Positions 1 to 8,561 of a DNA stretch of 64,000 nucleotides are shown here, in pieces. The DNA lies in the NCBI RefSeq assembly GCF_005222675.1, contig NZ_STGE01000057.1, forward strand, positions 1-64,000, in the 5' to 3' direction. Under the pieces are notes generated by a model that ran no database searches, was not told the origin of the DNA, and saw only the letters and a program-made list of their open reading frames with translations. Each line of letters begins with the position of its first letter. Positions within the stretch are counted from its first letter, which is position 1. The DNA is from Mycolicibacterium sp. CR10. Its GTDB lineage: Bacteria > Actinomycetota > Actinomycetes > Mycobacteriales > Mycobacteriaceae. Both the position numbers and the translations under genes were made by a program.

Positions 1-636
1 GCGACTCTGCCGGGGGCGATCGGCTGGCTCAAGTACACGATCGACAACGAACTGCTGATGAACCAGATCGCCGAGGCCAGCAAGCGGATCTCGGCGCTGC
101 TCGCCGGCGCCAAGCAGTATTCGCAGATGGACCGCGCGCCTTACCAGACCGCCGACGTCCACGAACTGCTGCACAGCACGCTGATGATGTTCGGCGGCAA
201 GATCGGCAAGGACACGCCCGTCAAGTTGGTCAAGGAGTACGACAAGACGCTACCCGAGTTGGGCTGCTACCCCGGCGACCTCAACCAGGTGTGGACCAAC
301 ATCATCGACAACGCCATCCAGGCGATGGACGGTCAGGGCACGCTGACCATCCGCACGATGCGCGAGAACGAGACCATGGTCCGGGTCGAGATCGGCGACG
401 ACGGTCCTGGCATCCCCGAGGACATCGTCGACCGCATCTTCACGCCGTTCTTCACCACGAAGCCGTTCGGCGAGGGCACCGGCCTGGGCCTGGACCTGGC
501 GTGGCGCATCGTCGTCGAGAAGCACCACGGCAACCTGTCGGTGGAATCCGAGCCCGGCAAGACCACGTTCATCGTCTGCCTGCCCTTGCAGGCCCCCGCA
601 CCCGAAATCCCGACCGACGTCGCCGTCGATGCCTGA
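1..636 (+). CDS. Sensor histidine kinase, C-terminal part (5' end outside window)
   Basis: The reading frame is open from base 1, so only the C-terminal 211 residues are present. The HATPase_c ATP-binding domain of a histidine kinase is visible: N box (NQVWTNIIDNAIQAM), G1 box (DDGPGIP), F box (FTPFFTTKP) and G2 box (GTGLGL). Upstream of it is a helical stretch (IAEASKRISALLAGAKQYSQ) consistent with the dimerisation region. The phospho-accepting histidine and the input domain lie upstream of the window, so the signal is unknown. The stop codon overlaps the start of the next gene by 8 bases, which suggests co-transcription with the two oxidoreductase genes that follow. Confidence 0.9.
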   Translation, partial: ATLPGAIGWLKYTIDNELLMNQIAEASKRISALLAGAKQYSQMDRAPYQTADVHELLHSTLMMFGGKIGKDTPVKLVKEYDKTLPELGCYPGDLNQVWTNIIDNAIQAMDGQGTLTIRTMRENETMVRVEIGDDGPGIPEDIVDRIFTPFFTTKPFGEGTGLGLDLAWRIVVEKHHGNLSVESEPGKTTFIVCLPLQAPAPEIPTDVAVDA

Positions 637-1465
637 CCCGAAGCCCGACCTCGGCCGATTCGGAACGTTCGGGCTCGGGGTGAGCCCGCAGCAGGCCACG
701 GAGATCGAGGCGCTGGGCTACGGCGCCGTATGGGTCGGGGGTTCGCCGGCCGCCGAACTCGACTGGGTGGAACCGATCCTCGCCACTACGTCGACGCTGC
801 AGGTCGCCACCGGGATCGTGAACATCTGGACGGCAGAGGCGGGGCCGGTCGCGGAGTCGTTTCACCGCATCGAGGCTGCCCACCCCGGCCGGCTCCTTCT
901 CGGCATCGGCGTCGGGCATCCGGAGGCCCACCAGCAGTACCGCAAGCCGATCGACGCACTGATCGAGTACCTCGACAGGCTCGACGAGTACGGCGTGCCG
1001 CGCGGACGACGGGTGGTGGCCGCGCTGGGACCCAGGGTGCTGAAGCTGTCAGCCGCCCGGTCCGCGGGAGCACATCCCTACCTGACCACCCCCGAGCACA
1101 CTGCCCGCGCGCGCGAGTTGATCGGACCGGAGGCGTTCCTCGCACCAGAGCACAAGGTGGTGCTGACCACCGATCCAGACAGGGCCCGCGCCACCGGCCG
1201 CAAGGCCCTCGATGTCTACCTGAACCTGGCGAATTACCTGAACAGCTGGAAACGGCTGGGATTCAGTGATCAGGATGTGGCGAAACCGGGTAGTGACCAT
1301 CTCGTGGACAGCGTCGTCGCCTACGGCACACCCGAGCAGATCGCGGCCCGGGTGACCGAACACCTTGAGGCCGGCGCGGACCACGTGCCCGTCCAGGTGC
1401 TGACGTCACCTGCCAAGCTGGTCCCCGCGCTCGCCGAACTGGCCGGGCCGCTGGGACTCGCGTGA
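629..1465 (+). CDS. LLM-class F420-dependent oxidoreductase, first of two paralogues
   Basis: A 278-residue luciferase-like monooxygenase-fold (TIM barrel) protein of the actinobacterial family that usually uses coenzyme F420. It carries the segment VATGIVNIWTAE and the conserved GIGVGHPE, both typical of the subfamily. The likely role is cytoplasmic hydride transfer to an unknown substrate. The ATG overlaps the end of the upstream kinase gene. The next gene is a close paralogue with almost the same N-terminus (KPDLGRFG), so the pair arose by tandem duplication. The F420 preference is inferred from family and host; the substrate cannot be read from the sequence. Confidence 0.85.
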   Translation: MPDPKPDLGRFGTFGLGVSPQQATEIEALGYGAVWVGGSPAAELDWVEPILATTSTLQVATGIVNIWTAEAGPVAESFHRIEAAHPGRLLLGIGVGHPEAHQQYRKPIDALIEYLDRLDEYGVPRGRRVVAALGPRVLKLSAARSAGAHPYLTTPEHTARARELIGPEAFLAPEHKVVLTTDPDRARATGRKALDVYLNLANYLNSWKRLGFSDQDVAKPGSDHLVDSVVAYGTPEQIAARVTEHLEAGADHVPVQVLTSPAKLVPALAELAGPLGLA

Positions 1466-1484
1466 CCGCAACCTAAGGAGAGAC

Positions 1485-2336
1485 GTGACTGAAGGCCCAT
1501 CGCTGAAGCCCGACCTCGGCCGCTTCGGGGTGTGGACCGGATCACCGGTCACACCGGAGCAGGCCGTCGACATCGAGAAGCTCGGCTACGGCTCGGTGTG
1601 GGTGGGCGCCTCCCCGGCCGCGGACCTCGAGTTCGTGGAGCCGATCCTGGAGAAAACGCAGAACCTCCAGGTGGCCACCGGGATCGTGAACATCTGGACC
1701 GCCGAAGCCAGCGAGGTCGCGAAGTCGTACCACCGCATCGAGAAGGCGTTTCCCGGCCGATTCCTGCTGGGCGTCGGCGTCGGGCACCCCGAGCACACCC
1801 AGGAGTACACCAAGCCGTACCAGGCGCTGGTGGAGTACCTCGACGCGCTGGACGCCGCGAAGGTGCCGACCAGCCGGATGGTCATCGCCGCGCTCGGGCC
1901 GAAGGTGCTGCAGCTTTCGGCACAGCGCAGTGCGGGCGCGCACCCGTACCTGACGACGCCGGTGCACACCGGTCAGGCCCGCGAATTGCTCGGTCCGACA
2001 GTGTTTTTGGCGCCCGAGCACAAGGTCGTGCTGACCGACGACGCCGAGGCGGCCCGCGAGATCGGCCGCGAGACCGTCGACTTCTACCTCGGTCTGTCGA
2101 ACTACGTGAACAACTGGAAGCGGCTGGGCTTCACCGACGAGGACCTTAACCGGCCCGGCAGCGATCGGTTCATCGACGCGGTCGTCGCCTACGGTTCGCC
2201 CGACGAGATCGCCGCACGGTTGAGCGAACACCACGCCGCGGGTGCCGACCACGTCGCCATCCAGGTGCTGGGCGGCTCCGATGAACTGCTCTCGACACTC
2301 GAGGAGCTGGCGGGACCACTGGGCCTCACCCGTTAG
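1485..2336 (+). CDS. LLM-class F420-dependent oxidoreductase, second paralogue
   Basis: A 283-residue paralogue of the preceding gene, with the same landmarks (VATGIVNIWTAEA, GVGVGHPE, SAGAHPYLTTP). The GTG start at 1485 is preceded at the right distance by AAGGAG (1475-1480). It begins 19 bases after the stop of its twin and ends 9 bases before rmlB, so it probably belongs to one transcript running from the histidine kinase to rmlC. Substrate unknown. Keeping two near-identical copies side by side suggests either dosage or a heteromeric or diverged substrate range; the sequence does not tell which. Confidence 0.85.
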   Translation: MTEGPSLKPDLGRFGVWTGSPVTPEQAVDIEKLGYGSVWVGASPAADLEFVEPILEKTQNLQVATGIVNIWTAEASEVAKSYHRIEKAFPGRFLLGVGVGHPEHTQEYTKPYQALVEYLDALDAAKVPTSRMVIAALGPKVLQLSAQRSAGAHPYLTTPVHTGQARELLGPTVFLAPEHKVVLTDDAEAAREIGRETVDFYLGLSNYVNNWKRLGFTDEDLNRPGSDRFIDAVVAYGSPDEIAARLSEHHAAGADHVAIQVLGGSDELLSTLEELAGPLGLTR

Positions 2337-2345
2337 GGTCTGACC

Positions 2346-3341
2346 ATGCGGTTGCTGGTCACCGGCGGTGCCGGCTTCATCGGCGCCAACTTCGTGCACG
2401 CCTCGGTCCGCGACCACCCCGAGGTGTCGGTGACGGTGCTCGATGCGATGACCTACGCCGGCAGCCGGGAGTCGCTGGCCCCGGTCGACGATCAGATCCG
2501 GTTGGTTCAGGGGGACGTCACCGACGCGGAACTGGTGCACAAGCTCGTCGCCGAGTCCGACGCCGTCGTGCACTTCGCCGCCGAGACCCACGTCGACAAT
2601 GCGCTCGCGGACCCCGAGCCGTTCGTGCGTTCCAACGTCCTGGGCACGTACTCGGTACTCGAAGCGGTGCGGCACAACAGTGTTCGTCTTCATCACGTCT
2701 CCACCGACGAGGTGTACGGCGACCTGCCCCTCGACGGCCCGGAGCGGTTCACCGAGTTCACGCCCTACAACCCGTCCAGCCCGTATTCGGCGACAAAGGC
2801 GGCCGCCGACATGTTGGTGCGCGCGTGGGTGCGCTCCTACCGGGTGGCGGCGACGATCTCGAACTGCTCCAACAACTACGGTCCGTACCAGCACGTGGAG
2901 AAGTTCATCCCGCGCCAGATCACCAATGTGCTCACCGGACGGCGTCCCAAGCTCTACGGCCGCGGCGCCAACGTGCGCGACTGGATCCACGTCGAGGACC
3001 ACAACAGTGCGGTGTGGCGCGTCCTCGGCGACGGCGACATCGGCCGCACCTACCTGATCGGCGCCGACGGTGAACGCGACAACCTGTCGGTGATGCGGAT
3101 GATCCTGCAGCTCATGGGCCGTCCCGCCGACGATTTCGACCACGTCACCGATCGGGCGGGCCACGATCTGCGGTACGCCATCGACCCGTCGCCGCTGCGC
3201 GACGAGCTGGGCTGGACGCCCGGACACACCGACTTCGAGGCCGGCCTGCGCGACACCATCGACTGGTATCGCACCAACGAATCATGGTGGGGGCCTTTGA
3301 AAGACGCGGTGGAGGCGACCTACGCGGAGCGTGCGCAGTGA
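2346..3341 (+). CDS. rmlB: dTDP-glucose 4,6-dehydratase
   Basis: An extended short-chain dehydrogenase of 331 residues, the usual RmlB length. The N-terminal GGAGFIG binds NAD. The catalytic TDEVYG block and the YSATK Tyr/Lys pair follow. RmlB converts dTDP-glucose to dTDP-4-keto-6-deoxyglucose in the dTDP-L-rhamnose pathway, which mycobacteria need for the rhamnose linker between peptidoglycan and arabinogalactan. The next gene, rmlC, overlaps it by four bases (GTGA), so translation is coupled. Assignment rests on full-length match to the family; this could also be a paralogous sugar-nucleotide dehydratase, but the adjacent rmlC argues for RmlB. Confidence 0.92.
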   Translation: MRLLVTGGAGFIGANFVHASVRDHPEVSVTVLDAMTYAGSRESLAPVDDQIRLVQGDVTDAELVHKLVAESDAVVHFAAETHVDNALADPEPFVRSNVLGTYSVLEAVRHNSVRLHHVSTDEVYGDLPLDGPERFTEFTPYNPSSPYSATKAAADMLVRAWVRSYRVAATISNCSNNYGPYQHVEKFIPRQITNVLTGRRPKLYGRGANVRDWIHVEDHNSAVWRVLGDGDIGRTYLIGADGERDNLSVMRMILQLMGRPADDFDHVTDRAGHDLRYAIDPSPLRDELGWTPGHTDFEAGLRDTIDWYRTNESWWGPLKDAVEATYAERAQ

Positions 3342-3940
3342 CCGCTCGTGAGTTGGCGGTGCCGGGCGCCTGGGAGATCACACCGAAGGTGCACAGCGAC
3401 GCTCGTGGCGCCTTCTTCGAGTGGTTCACCGATCCGGGGTTCGCCGCATTCGCCGGGCACCGGTTCGACCTGCAGCAGGCCAACTGCTCGGTGTCCCAGG
3501 CGGGCGTGCTGCGCGGGATGCACTTCGCGGAGCTGCCTCCGAGCCAGGCCAAGTACGTCACCTGCGTACGCGGCGCGGTGTTCGACGTCGTCCTCGACAT
3601 CCGCGTCGGATCACCGACGTTCGGCACGTGGGATTCGGTGATTCTCGACGACCGGACCCACAGGTCGGTGTACCTGTCAGAAGGACTGGCCCACGGATTC
3701 CTTGCATTGCAGAACGATTCGACGGTGATGTACCTGTGTTCGACGGGCTACGACCCGCAGCGCGAGCACACCATCGATCCGTTCGACCCAGCAGTGAACA
3801 TCGTCTGGCCCGAAGTCGACGGCGAGCCGCTGCTCTCCCCGCGCGATCGTGCGGCGCCGTCGCTGGCGGCCGCATCGGAGGCCGGGCTGCTGCCGACGTG
3901 GGCGGACGCGAGAGCGTTCGTCGAGTCGCTTCGATCGTGA
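3338..3940 (+). CDS. rmlC: dTDP-4-dehydrorhamnose 3,5-epimerase
   Basis: A 200-residue RmlC-type cupin. The GTG at 3338 overlaps the rmlB stop, giving the family's normal length; a longer reading from 3284 would extend back into rmlB and was not used. Conserved segments include LRGMHF (with the catalytic His), FDVVLDIRVGSPTFG and LAHGFLAL. It epimerises C3 and C5 of the RmlB product and feeds RmlD to make dTDP-L-rhamnose. It is the last gene of the + strand run; the next gene starts 77 bases downstream behind its own palindromic operator. Confidence 0.92.
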   Translation: MTARELAVPGAWEITPKVHSDARGAFFEWFTDPGFAAFAGHRFDLQQANCSVSQAGVLRGMHFAELPPSQAKYVTCVRGAVFDVVLDIRVGSPTFGTWDSVILDDRTHRSVYLSEGLAHGFLALQNDSTVMYLCSTGYDPQREHTIDPFDPAVNIVWPEVDGEPLLSPRDRAAPSLAAASEAGLLPTWADARAFVESLRS

Positions 3941-3977
3941 GCTGGGGCGACCGCCCCTTGCCAACGCCCGCCCCGAT

Positions 3978-3995
3978 TACTAGGATATCCAAGTA
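3978..3995. promoter_or_regulatory. 18-bp near-perfect palindrome upstream of mmsA
   Basis: TACTAGGATATCCAAGTA reads as arms TACT(A/T)GGAT with 8 of 9 positions matching and no spacer, centred on GATATC. It sits 21 bases before the mmsA start codon, between rmlC and mmsA, where an operator for the valine operon would be expected. The size and symmetry suit a dimeric repressor of MarR, TetR or GntR type. The regulator is not identified; a MarR-type gene exists at 10527-11030 but nothing links it to this site. Confidence 0.6.
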
Positions 3996-4016
3996 TCTAG
4001 GCGAGAGGACTCCCCC

Positions 4017-5552
4017 ATGACTTCATCAACGGCGACCACCCGGATCCCCCACTTCATCAACGGCAAGCGCAGCGAGCTGCAGTCCAGCCGCACCGCCGAT
4101 GTGCTCAATCCCAGCACCGGTGAGGTCCAGGCACAGGTCGTCCTCGCCTCTGCGGCCGACGTCGACACCGCGGTGGCCACGGCCGTCGCAGCGCAGAAGG
4201 AGTGGGCTGCCTGGAACCCGCAGCGGCGGGCACGGGTGATGATGAAGTTCATCGAGCTGGTGAACGCCAATACCGAAGAACTGGCAGAGCTGCTGTCGAT
4301 CGAGCACGGCAAGACCGTGCCCGACTCCAAGGGCGACATCCAGCGCGGCATCGAGGTGATCGAGTTCGCCATCGGCATCCCGCACCTGCTCAAAGGGGAA
4401 TTCACCGAGGGCGCGGGTGGCGGCATCGACGTCTACTCGATTCGCCAGCCGCTGGGCGTGGTCGCGGGCATCACGCCGTTCAATTTCCCGGCGATGATCC
4501 CGCTGTGGAAGGCCGGACCGGCCCTCGCGTGCGGAAACGCGTTCATCCTCAAGCCCTCCGAGCGCGATCCCTCGGTGCCGTTGCGCCTCGCCGAGCTCTT
4601 CCTCGAGGCCGGACTGCCCGCGGGCGTCTTCCAGGTCGTGCAGGGCGACAAGGAAGCGGTCGACGCGATCCTGCACCATCCCGACATCCAGGCCGTCGGG
4701 TTCGTCGGGTCCTCCGACATCGCGCAGTACATCTACTCCACGGCCGCGGCCAACGGGAAGCGATCGCAGTGCTTCGGCGGCGCCAAGAACCACATGATCG
4801 TGATGCCCGACGCCGACCTCGACCAAGCCGTCGACGCGTTGATCGGCGCCGGCTATGGCAGTGCCGGCGAGCGCTGCATGGCGATCAGCGTCGCCGTGCC
4901 GGTCGGTGAAGAAACCGCGAACCGCCTCCGCAACCGGCTCGTGGAACGCGTCAACCAGCTCCGGGTCGGACACAGCCTGGATCCCAAGGCCGACTACGGA
5001 CCGCTCGTCACCGGTGCGGCGCTCGAGCGGGTCAAGGATTACATCGGCCAGGGCGTGGAAGCCGGCGCCGAACTCGTCGTTGACGGTCGCGAACGCACCA
5101 CCGACGAACTCAGCTTCGACGACCAGAGCCTGGAGGGCGGGTACTTCATCGGACCCACCCTGTTCGACAACGTCACCACCGACATGTCGATCTACACCGA
5201 CGAGATCTTCGGACCGGTGCTGTGCATCGTGCGCGCGCACGACTACGAGGAGGCGTTGAGCCTGCCGAGCAAGCACGAATACGGCAACGGCGTCGCGATC
5301 TTCACCCGCGACGGTGACGCCGCCCGCGACTTCGTGTCCCGGGTGCAGGTGGGCATGGTCGGCGTCAACGTGCCGATCCCGGTTCCGGTGGCCTACCACA
5401 CCTTCGGCGGCTGGAAGCGCTCCGGATTCGGCGACCTCAACCAGCATGGGCCCGCGTCGATCCAGTTCTACACCAAGGTCAAGACCGTCACCGAGCGGTG
5501 GCCGTCAGGCATCAAGGATGGCGCCGAGTTCTCCATCCCCACCATGAACTAG
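4017..5552 (+). CDS. mmsA: CoA-acylating methylmalonate-semialdehyde dehydrogenase
   Basis: An aldehyde dehydrogenase of 511 residues. It has PFNFPAMIPLW and the active-site segment GSAGERCMA, with the nucleophilic Cys at residue 287. GERC/GQRC followed by MA is characteristic of MmsA rather than ordinary aldehyde dehydrogenases. It oxidises methylmalonate semialdehyde to propionyl-CoA in valine and thymine breakdown. The ATG follows GAGAGG at about 8 bases. It is first in an operon with an acyl-CoA dehydrogenase and 3-hydroxyisobutyrate dehydrogenase, the same order as M. tuberculosis Rv0753c-Rv0751c, which strongly supports the call. Confidence 0.95.
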   Translation: MTSSTATTRIPHFINGKRSELQSSRTADVLNPSTGEVQAQVVLASAADVDTAVATAVAAQKEWAAWNPQRRARVMMKFIELVNANTEELAELLSIEHGKTVPDSKGDIQRGIEVIEFAIGIPHLLKGEFTEGAGGGIDVYSIRQPLGVVAGITPFNFPAMIPLWKAGPALACGNAFILKPSERDPSVPLRLAELFLEAGLPAGVFQVVQGDKEAVDAILHHPDIQAVGFVGSSDIAQYIYSTAAANGKRSQCFGGAKNHMIVMPDADLDQAVDALIGAGYGSAGERCMAISVAVPVGEETANRLRNRLVERVNQLRVGHSLDPKADYGPLVTGAALERVKDYIGQGVEAGAELVVDGRERTTDELSFDDQSLEGGYFIGPTLFDNVTTDMSIYTDEIFGPVLCIVRAHDYEEALSLPSKHEYGNGVAIFTRDGDAARDFVSRVQVGMVGVNVPIPVPVAYHTFGGWKRSGFGDLNQHGPASIQFYTKVKTVTERWPSGIKDGAEFSIPTMN

Positions 5553-5566
5553 CGCTGACGAACCCT

Positions 5567-6739
5567 ATGGCACCGTTCGAGATGTACGTAATGGATCAAG
5601 ACGAACGCGTCATCGCCGAGACGGCGGCCGCGTTCGCCGCCAAACGCCTTGCGCCACATGCCCTGGACTGGGACGCCGACAAGCACTTCCCCGTCGACGT
5701 GCTGCGCGAGTCCGCCGAGCTCGGAATCGCGGCGATCTACTGCGCCGAGGAGGTCGGGGGCAGCGGGCTGCGACGCCTCGACGCGGTGCGGATCTTCGAG
5801 GAACTCGCCGCGGCCGACCCGACGATCGCGTCGTTCATCTCGATCCACAACATGTGCGCCTGGATGATCGACAGCTACGGCACCCCTGAGCAACGCAAGA
5901 CCTGGGTGCCGCGGCTGGCCACGATGGAGGCGATCGCCAGTTACTGCCTGACCGAGCCGGGCGCGGGATCGGACGCGTCCGCGCTGCGCACCCGCGCGGT
6001 GCGCGACGGATCGGATTGGGTGCTCGACGGGGTCAAGCAGTTCATCTCCGGCGCGGGGGTCTCCGACGTGTACGTGGTGATGGCCCGCACCGGCGCGGAC
6101 GGCCCGAGGGGAATCTCGGCTTTCGTCGTCGAAAAGGGCACGTCCGGACTCAGTTTCGGCGTCAACGAGGCCAAGATGGGCTGGAGTGCCCAGCCGACCG
6201 CGCAGGTGGTCTTCGACAAGGTGCGGGTCCCCGCGGACTCGCTGCTCGGCGGCCCCGAAGGTGAGGGCACCGGTTTCGCCGTCGCGATGAACGGACTCAA
6301 CGGCGGCCGGATCAACATTGCCGCGTGCTCGCTGGGTGGCGCACGGACGGCCTACCAGAAAGCGGCCGGATACGTCCGCGACCGCGAGGCATTCGGCGGC
6401 TCACTGCTCGACGAGCCCACCATCCGGTTCACCCTGGCCGACATGGCCACCTCATTGGAGACGTCGCGAATCCTTTTGTGGCGGGCCGCATCCGCCCTCG
6501 ATGCGGGCGATCCCGACAAGGTCGAACTGTGCGCGATGGCGAAACGGTATGTCACCGATACCTGTTACGAGGTGGCCGACCAGGCGCTGCAACTGCACGG
6601 CGGGTACGGCTACCTCAAGGAGTATGGGCTCGAGAAGATCGTCCGGGATTTGCGAGTGCACCGGATCCTGGAAGGCACCAACGAAATCATGCGTGTGGTG
6701 ATCGGACGGGCCGCAGCGGCTCGCGCCCGCGCGTCGTAA
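5567..6739 (+). CDS. fadE9: Acyl-CoA dehydrogenase, probable isobutyryl-CoA dehydrogenase
   Basis: A 390-residue FAD acyl-CoA dehydrogenase starting at the ATG at 5567, 14 bases after mmsA. Typical blocks are YCLTEPGAGSDASALRT (FAD/substrate loop), MGWSAQPTAQVVFD, LQLHGGYGYLKEY and the C-terminal LEGTNEIMR with the likely catalytic Glu. Flanked by mmsA and mmsB, its probable substrate is isobutyryl-CoA from valine, making methacrylyl-CoA. The gene name follows the syntenic M. tuberculosis fadE9. An in-frame ATG at 5591 is an alternative start, losing 8 residues. Substrate specificity is inferred from context only. Confidence 0.88.
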   Translation: MAPFEMYVMDQDERVIAETAAAFAAKRLAPHALDWDADKHFPVDVLRESAELGIAAIYCAEEVGGSGLRRLDAVRIFEELAAADPTIASFISIHNMCAWMIDSYGTPEQRKTWVPRLATMEAIASYCLTEPGAGSDASALRTRAVRDGSDWVLDGVKQFISGAGVSDVYVVMARTGADGPRGISAFVVEKGTSGLSFGVNEAKMGWSAQPTAQVVFDKVRVPADSLLGGPEGEGTGFAVAMNGLNGGRINIAACSLGGARTAYQKAAGYVRDREAFGGSLLDEPTIRFTLADMATSLETSRILLWRAASALDAGDPDKVELCAMAKRYVTDTCYEVADQALQLHGGYGYLKEYGLEKIVRDLRVHRILEGTNEIMRVVIGRAAAARARAS

Positions 6740-6750
6740 AGGGGATTCAA

Positions 6751-7623
6751 GTGACGACGATCGCGTTCCTGGGACTGGGACACATGGGCGGACCGATGGC
6801 CGCCAATCTTGTTGCAGCAGGGCACACCGTGCGGGGTTTTGATCCCGTAACGACGCTGCGCGATGCTGCAGCCGAGAAGGGCGCGGCGGTGTACACCAGC
6901 GGCGCCGAGGCGGTTGCCGACGCCGACGCCATCATCACCTCGCTGCCCAACGGCGCGGTGGTGAAGGCGTGTTACGCCGAGATCCTTCCCGCCGCCAAGA
7001 AGGGCGCGCTGCTGATCGATACGTCGACGATCTCGGTCGACGACGCCCGGGAGATCCATCAGCAGGCGGTCTCGGCCGGGCTGGCCCAACTCGACGCCCC
7101 AGTGTCGGGCGGCATCAAGGGCGCGACCGCGGGAACGCTGGCGTTCATGGTCGGCGGTGAGGACGCCGACGTCGTCCGCGCGCAGCCCATCCTTGATCCG
7201 ATGGCGGGCAAGGTCATTCACTGCGGCGCGTCCGGCGCGGGACAGGCCGCCAAGCTGTGCAACAACATGGTGCTCGCCGTGCAGCAGATCGCGATCGGGG
7301 AAGCGTTCGTGCTCGCCGAGAAGCTCGGCCTGCCTGCCCAGTCGCTGTTCGACGTCATCACCGGAGCTACCGGGAACTGCTGGTCGGTCCACACCAATTG
7401 CCCAGTGCCCGGACCGGTTCCGACATCACCGGCGAACAACGACTTCAAACCGGGGTTCGCGACGGCACTGATGAATAAGGACCTCGGCTTGGCGATGGCC
7501 GCCGTGAACTCGACGGGATCGTCTGCGCCACTGGGAACCCACGCCGCCGAGATCTACCAGAAGTTCAACGAGGACCACGCCGACAAGGACTTCAGCGCCG
7601 TAATCGAGATGCTCCGCAGCTGA
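6751..7623 (+). CDS. mmsB: 3-hydroxyisobutyrate dehydrogenase
   Basis: A 290-residue beta-hydroxyacid dehydrogenase. It has the N-terminal Rossmann GLGHMG (residues 8-13), DAPVSGG near residue 115, and the catalytic Lys168 in GQAAKLCNN. It oxidises 3-hydroxyisobutyrate to methylmalonate semialdehyde, the MmsA substrate. The GTG at 6751 is chosen because it gives the canonical MTTIAFLGLGHMG start and has an AAAGGGG ribosome site just upstream. The longer frame back into the acyl-CoA dehydrogenase gene is not real. It is the last gene of the valine operon. Confidence 0.93.
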   Translation: MTTIAFLGLGHMGGPMAANLVAAGHTVRGFDPVTTLRDAAAEKGAAVYTSGAEAVADADAIITSLPNGAVVKACYAEILPAAKKGALLIDTSTISVDDAREIHQQAVSAGLAQLDAPVSGGIKGATAGTLAFMVGGEDADVVRAQPILDPMAGKVIHCGASGAGQAAKLCNNMVLAVQQIAIGEAFVLAEKLGLPAQSLFDVITGATGNCWSVHTNCPVPGPVPTSPANNDFKPGFATALMNKDLGLAMAAVNSTGSSAPLGTHAAEIYQKFNEDHADKDFSAVIEMLRS

Positions 7624-7643
7624 ACTCGCTGTCGACACTGAAC

Positions 7644-7678
7644 TTATGCACGAGCTCTCGCCGAAATTTCGAGCATAA
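7644..7678. repeat. Inverted repeat between convergent genes
   Basis: Arms TTATGCACGA (7644-7653) and TCGAGCATAA (7669-7678) pair with one mismatch around a 15-base loop. It lies in the 72-base gap between the ends of mmsB (+) and the HAD-like gene (-), where a bidirectional terminator would be expected. There is no T-run on either side, so termination is an inference from position. Confidence 0.45.
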
Positions 7679-7695
7679 CCTCAGGTTCGACGACG

Positions 7696-8382
7696 CTAGG
7701 CCGCCGAGGGTCGGCTGGTCCCCTGCCACTTGTCGTGCACCCGCTGACATTCGGCCACCCGCAACGGGGTCCCGACGGTGTCGTCGCTGTCGATCAGTAC
7801 GCTCGCCAGTCCGGCGGCGGTGGCTTTGCGTTGGTTCGCCACCGACCCCGCGAACGCGAGGGAATCCTGGGCCTGAGCACCGAGGTCGGCGAGAGCGACC
7901 CGGTAGACGTCGCCGTCCGGCGCATCGTCGGCGGTCACGACCGTGTTCACGATGCCCTCACCGACGAGTTGGCGCACCAGCGGCTCGACCCACGCGTGTC
8001 GGCCGCTGCTGACCACCCCGATGCCGATTCCGGCGCCGAAGGCCTCGGTGATGAGGTCGACCAGGCCGGTTCGCGGCGCGATGTCGGCATCCAGGATCGT
8101 CTCGTCGAGGATCATCTCCTTCGCCGCGCAGATCTCGTCGACCAGCAGCTCGGCGAGCACGTCGCACTCGGTCTTGACCCCGCGCTTGCGGAGTTCAGCG
8201 GCGACCCGCCTGCGTTCGTCGCGCAGCGCCTGGAGTTGGCGGTAGCGCGTGACGGTCCAGGTGATGTCCAGTCCGAGCGCCGCGAACGCGGCGTTGTAGG
8301 CGGGGCGATGGCCGGCGCCCTCGATGTCGGCGAGGGCTTCGAGGTCGAAGATCACCGCGCCGAGCGTTTTGATGGGCTGCAC
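7696..8382 (-). CDS. HAD-superfamily protein with degraded catalytic motifs
   Basis: A 228-residue HAD-fold protein resembling beta-phosphoglucomutase/phosphatase HADs. The nucleophile Asp is kept in FDLEALADIEG, but the general-acid Asp two residues on is Glu. The motif II serine is present (VVSSGRH). Where relatives have a Lys-Pro motif, this has DDAPDGDVY with no Lys; where they have acidic ED/DD, it has FAGSVANQRKATAAG. It therefore looks like a weak or non-catalytic member. The GTG at 8382 is preferred because residues further upstream look non-coding; the ribosome site is weak, so the start is uncertain. Confidence 0.7.
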   Translation of the reverse strand: MQPIKTLGAVIFDLEALADIEGAGHRPAYNAAFAALGLDITWTVTRYRQLQALRDERRRVAAELRKRGVKTECDVLAELLVDEICAAKEMILDETILDADIAPRTGLVDLITEAFGAGIGIGVVSSGRHAWVEPLVRQLVGEGIVNTVVTADDAPDGDVYRVALADLGAQAQDSLAFAGSVANQRKATAAGLASVLIDSDDTVGTPLRVAECQRVHDKWQGTSRPSAA

Positions 8383-8561
8383 CGCGACATCTGCGGGCGC
8401 GGGCCAGTCCCACCAGAATCGACCGGCACGCCATGCTCTCTGCTGTGTGGGCTGCACGAATGAATGGTGGCCCAGATCACACCCCGGGCGCCTCCCCCAG
8501 TTGGGGGATTGGCCGCGCCAAGTTGGTCGGACCGCGCAACAACGGGCCCTAGGCTGGGGCG

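Noticed and set aside
1542..3227. Antisense 561-codon open frame on the minus strand
   Set aside because: It lies entirely opposite the second LLM oxidoreductase and rmlB. In GC-rich DNA such shadow frames are expected; the translation has no recognisable domain.
4026..5447. Antisense 473-codon frame opposite mmsA
   Set aside because: Shadow of a well-supported gene; no start signal or domain.
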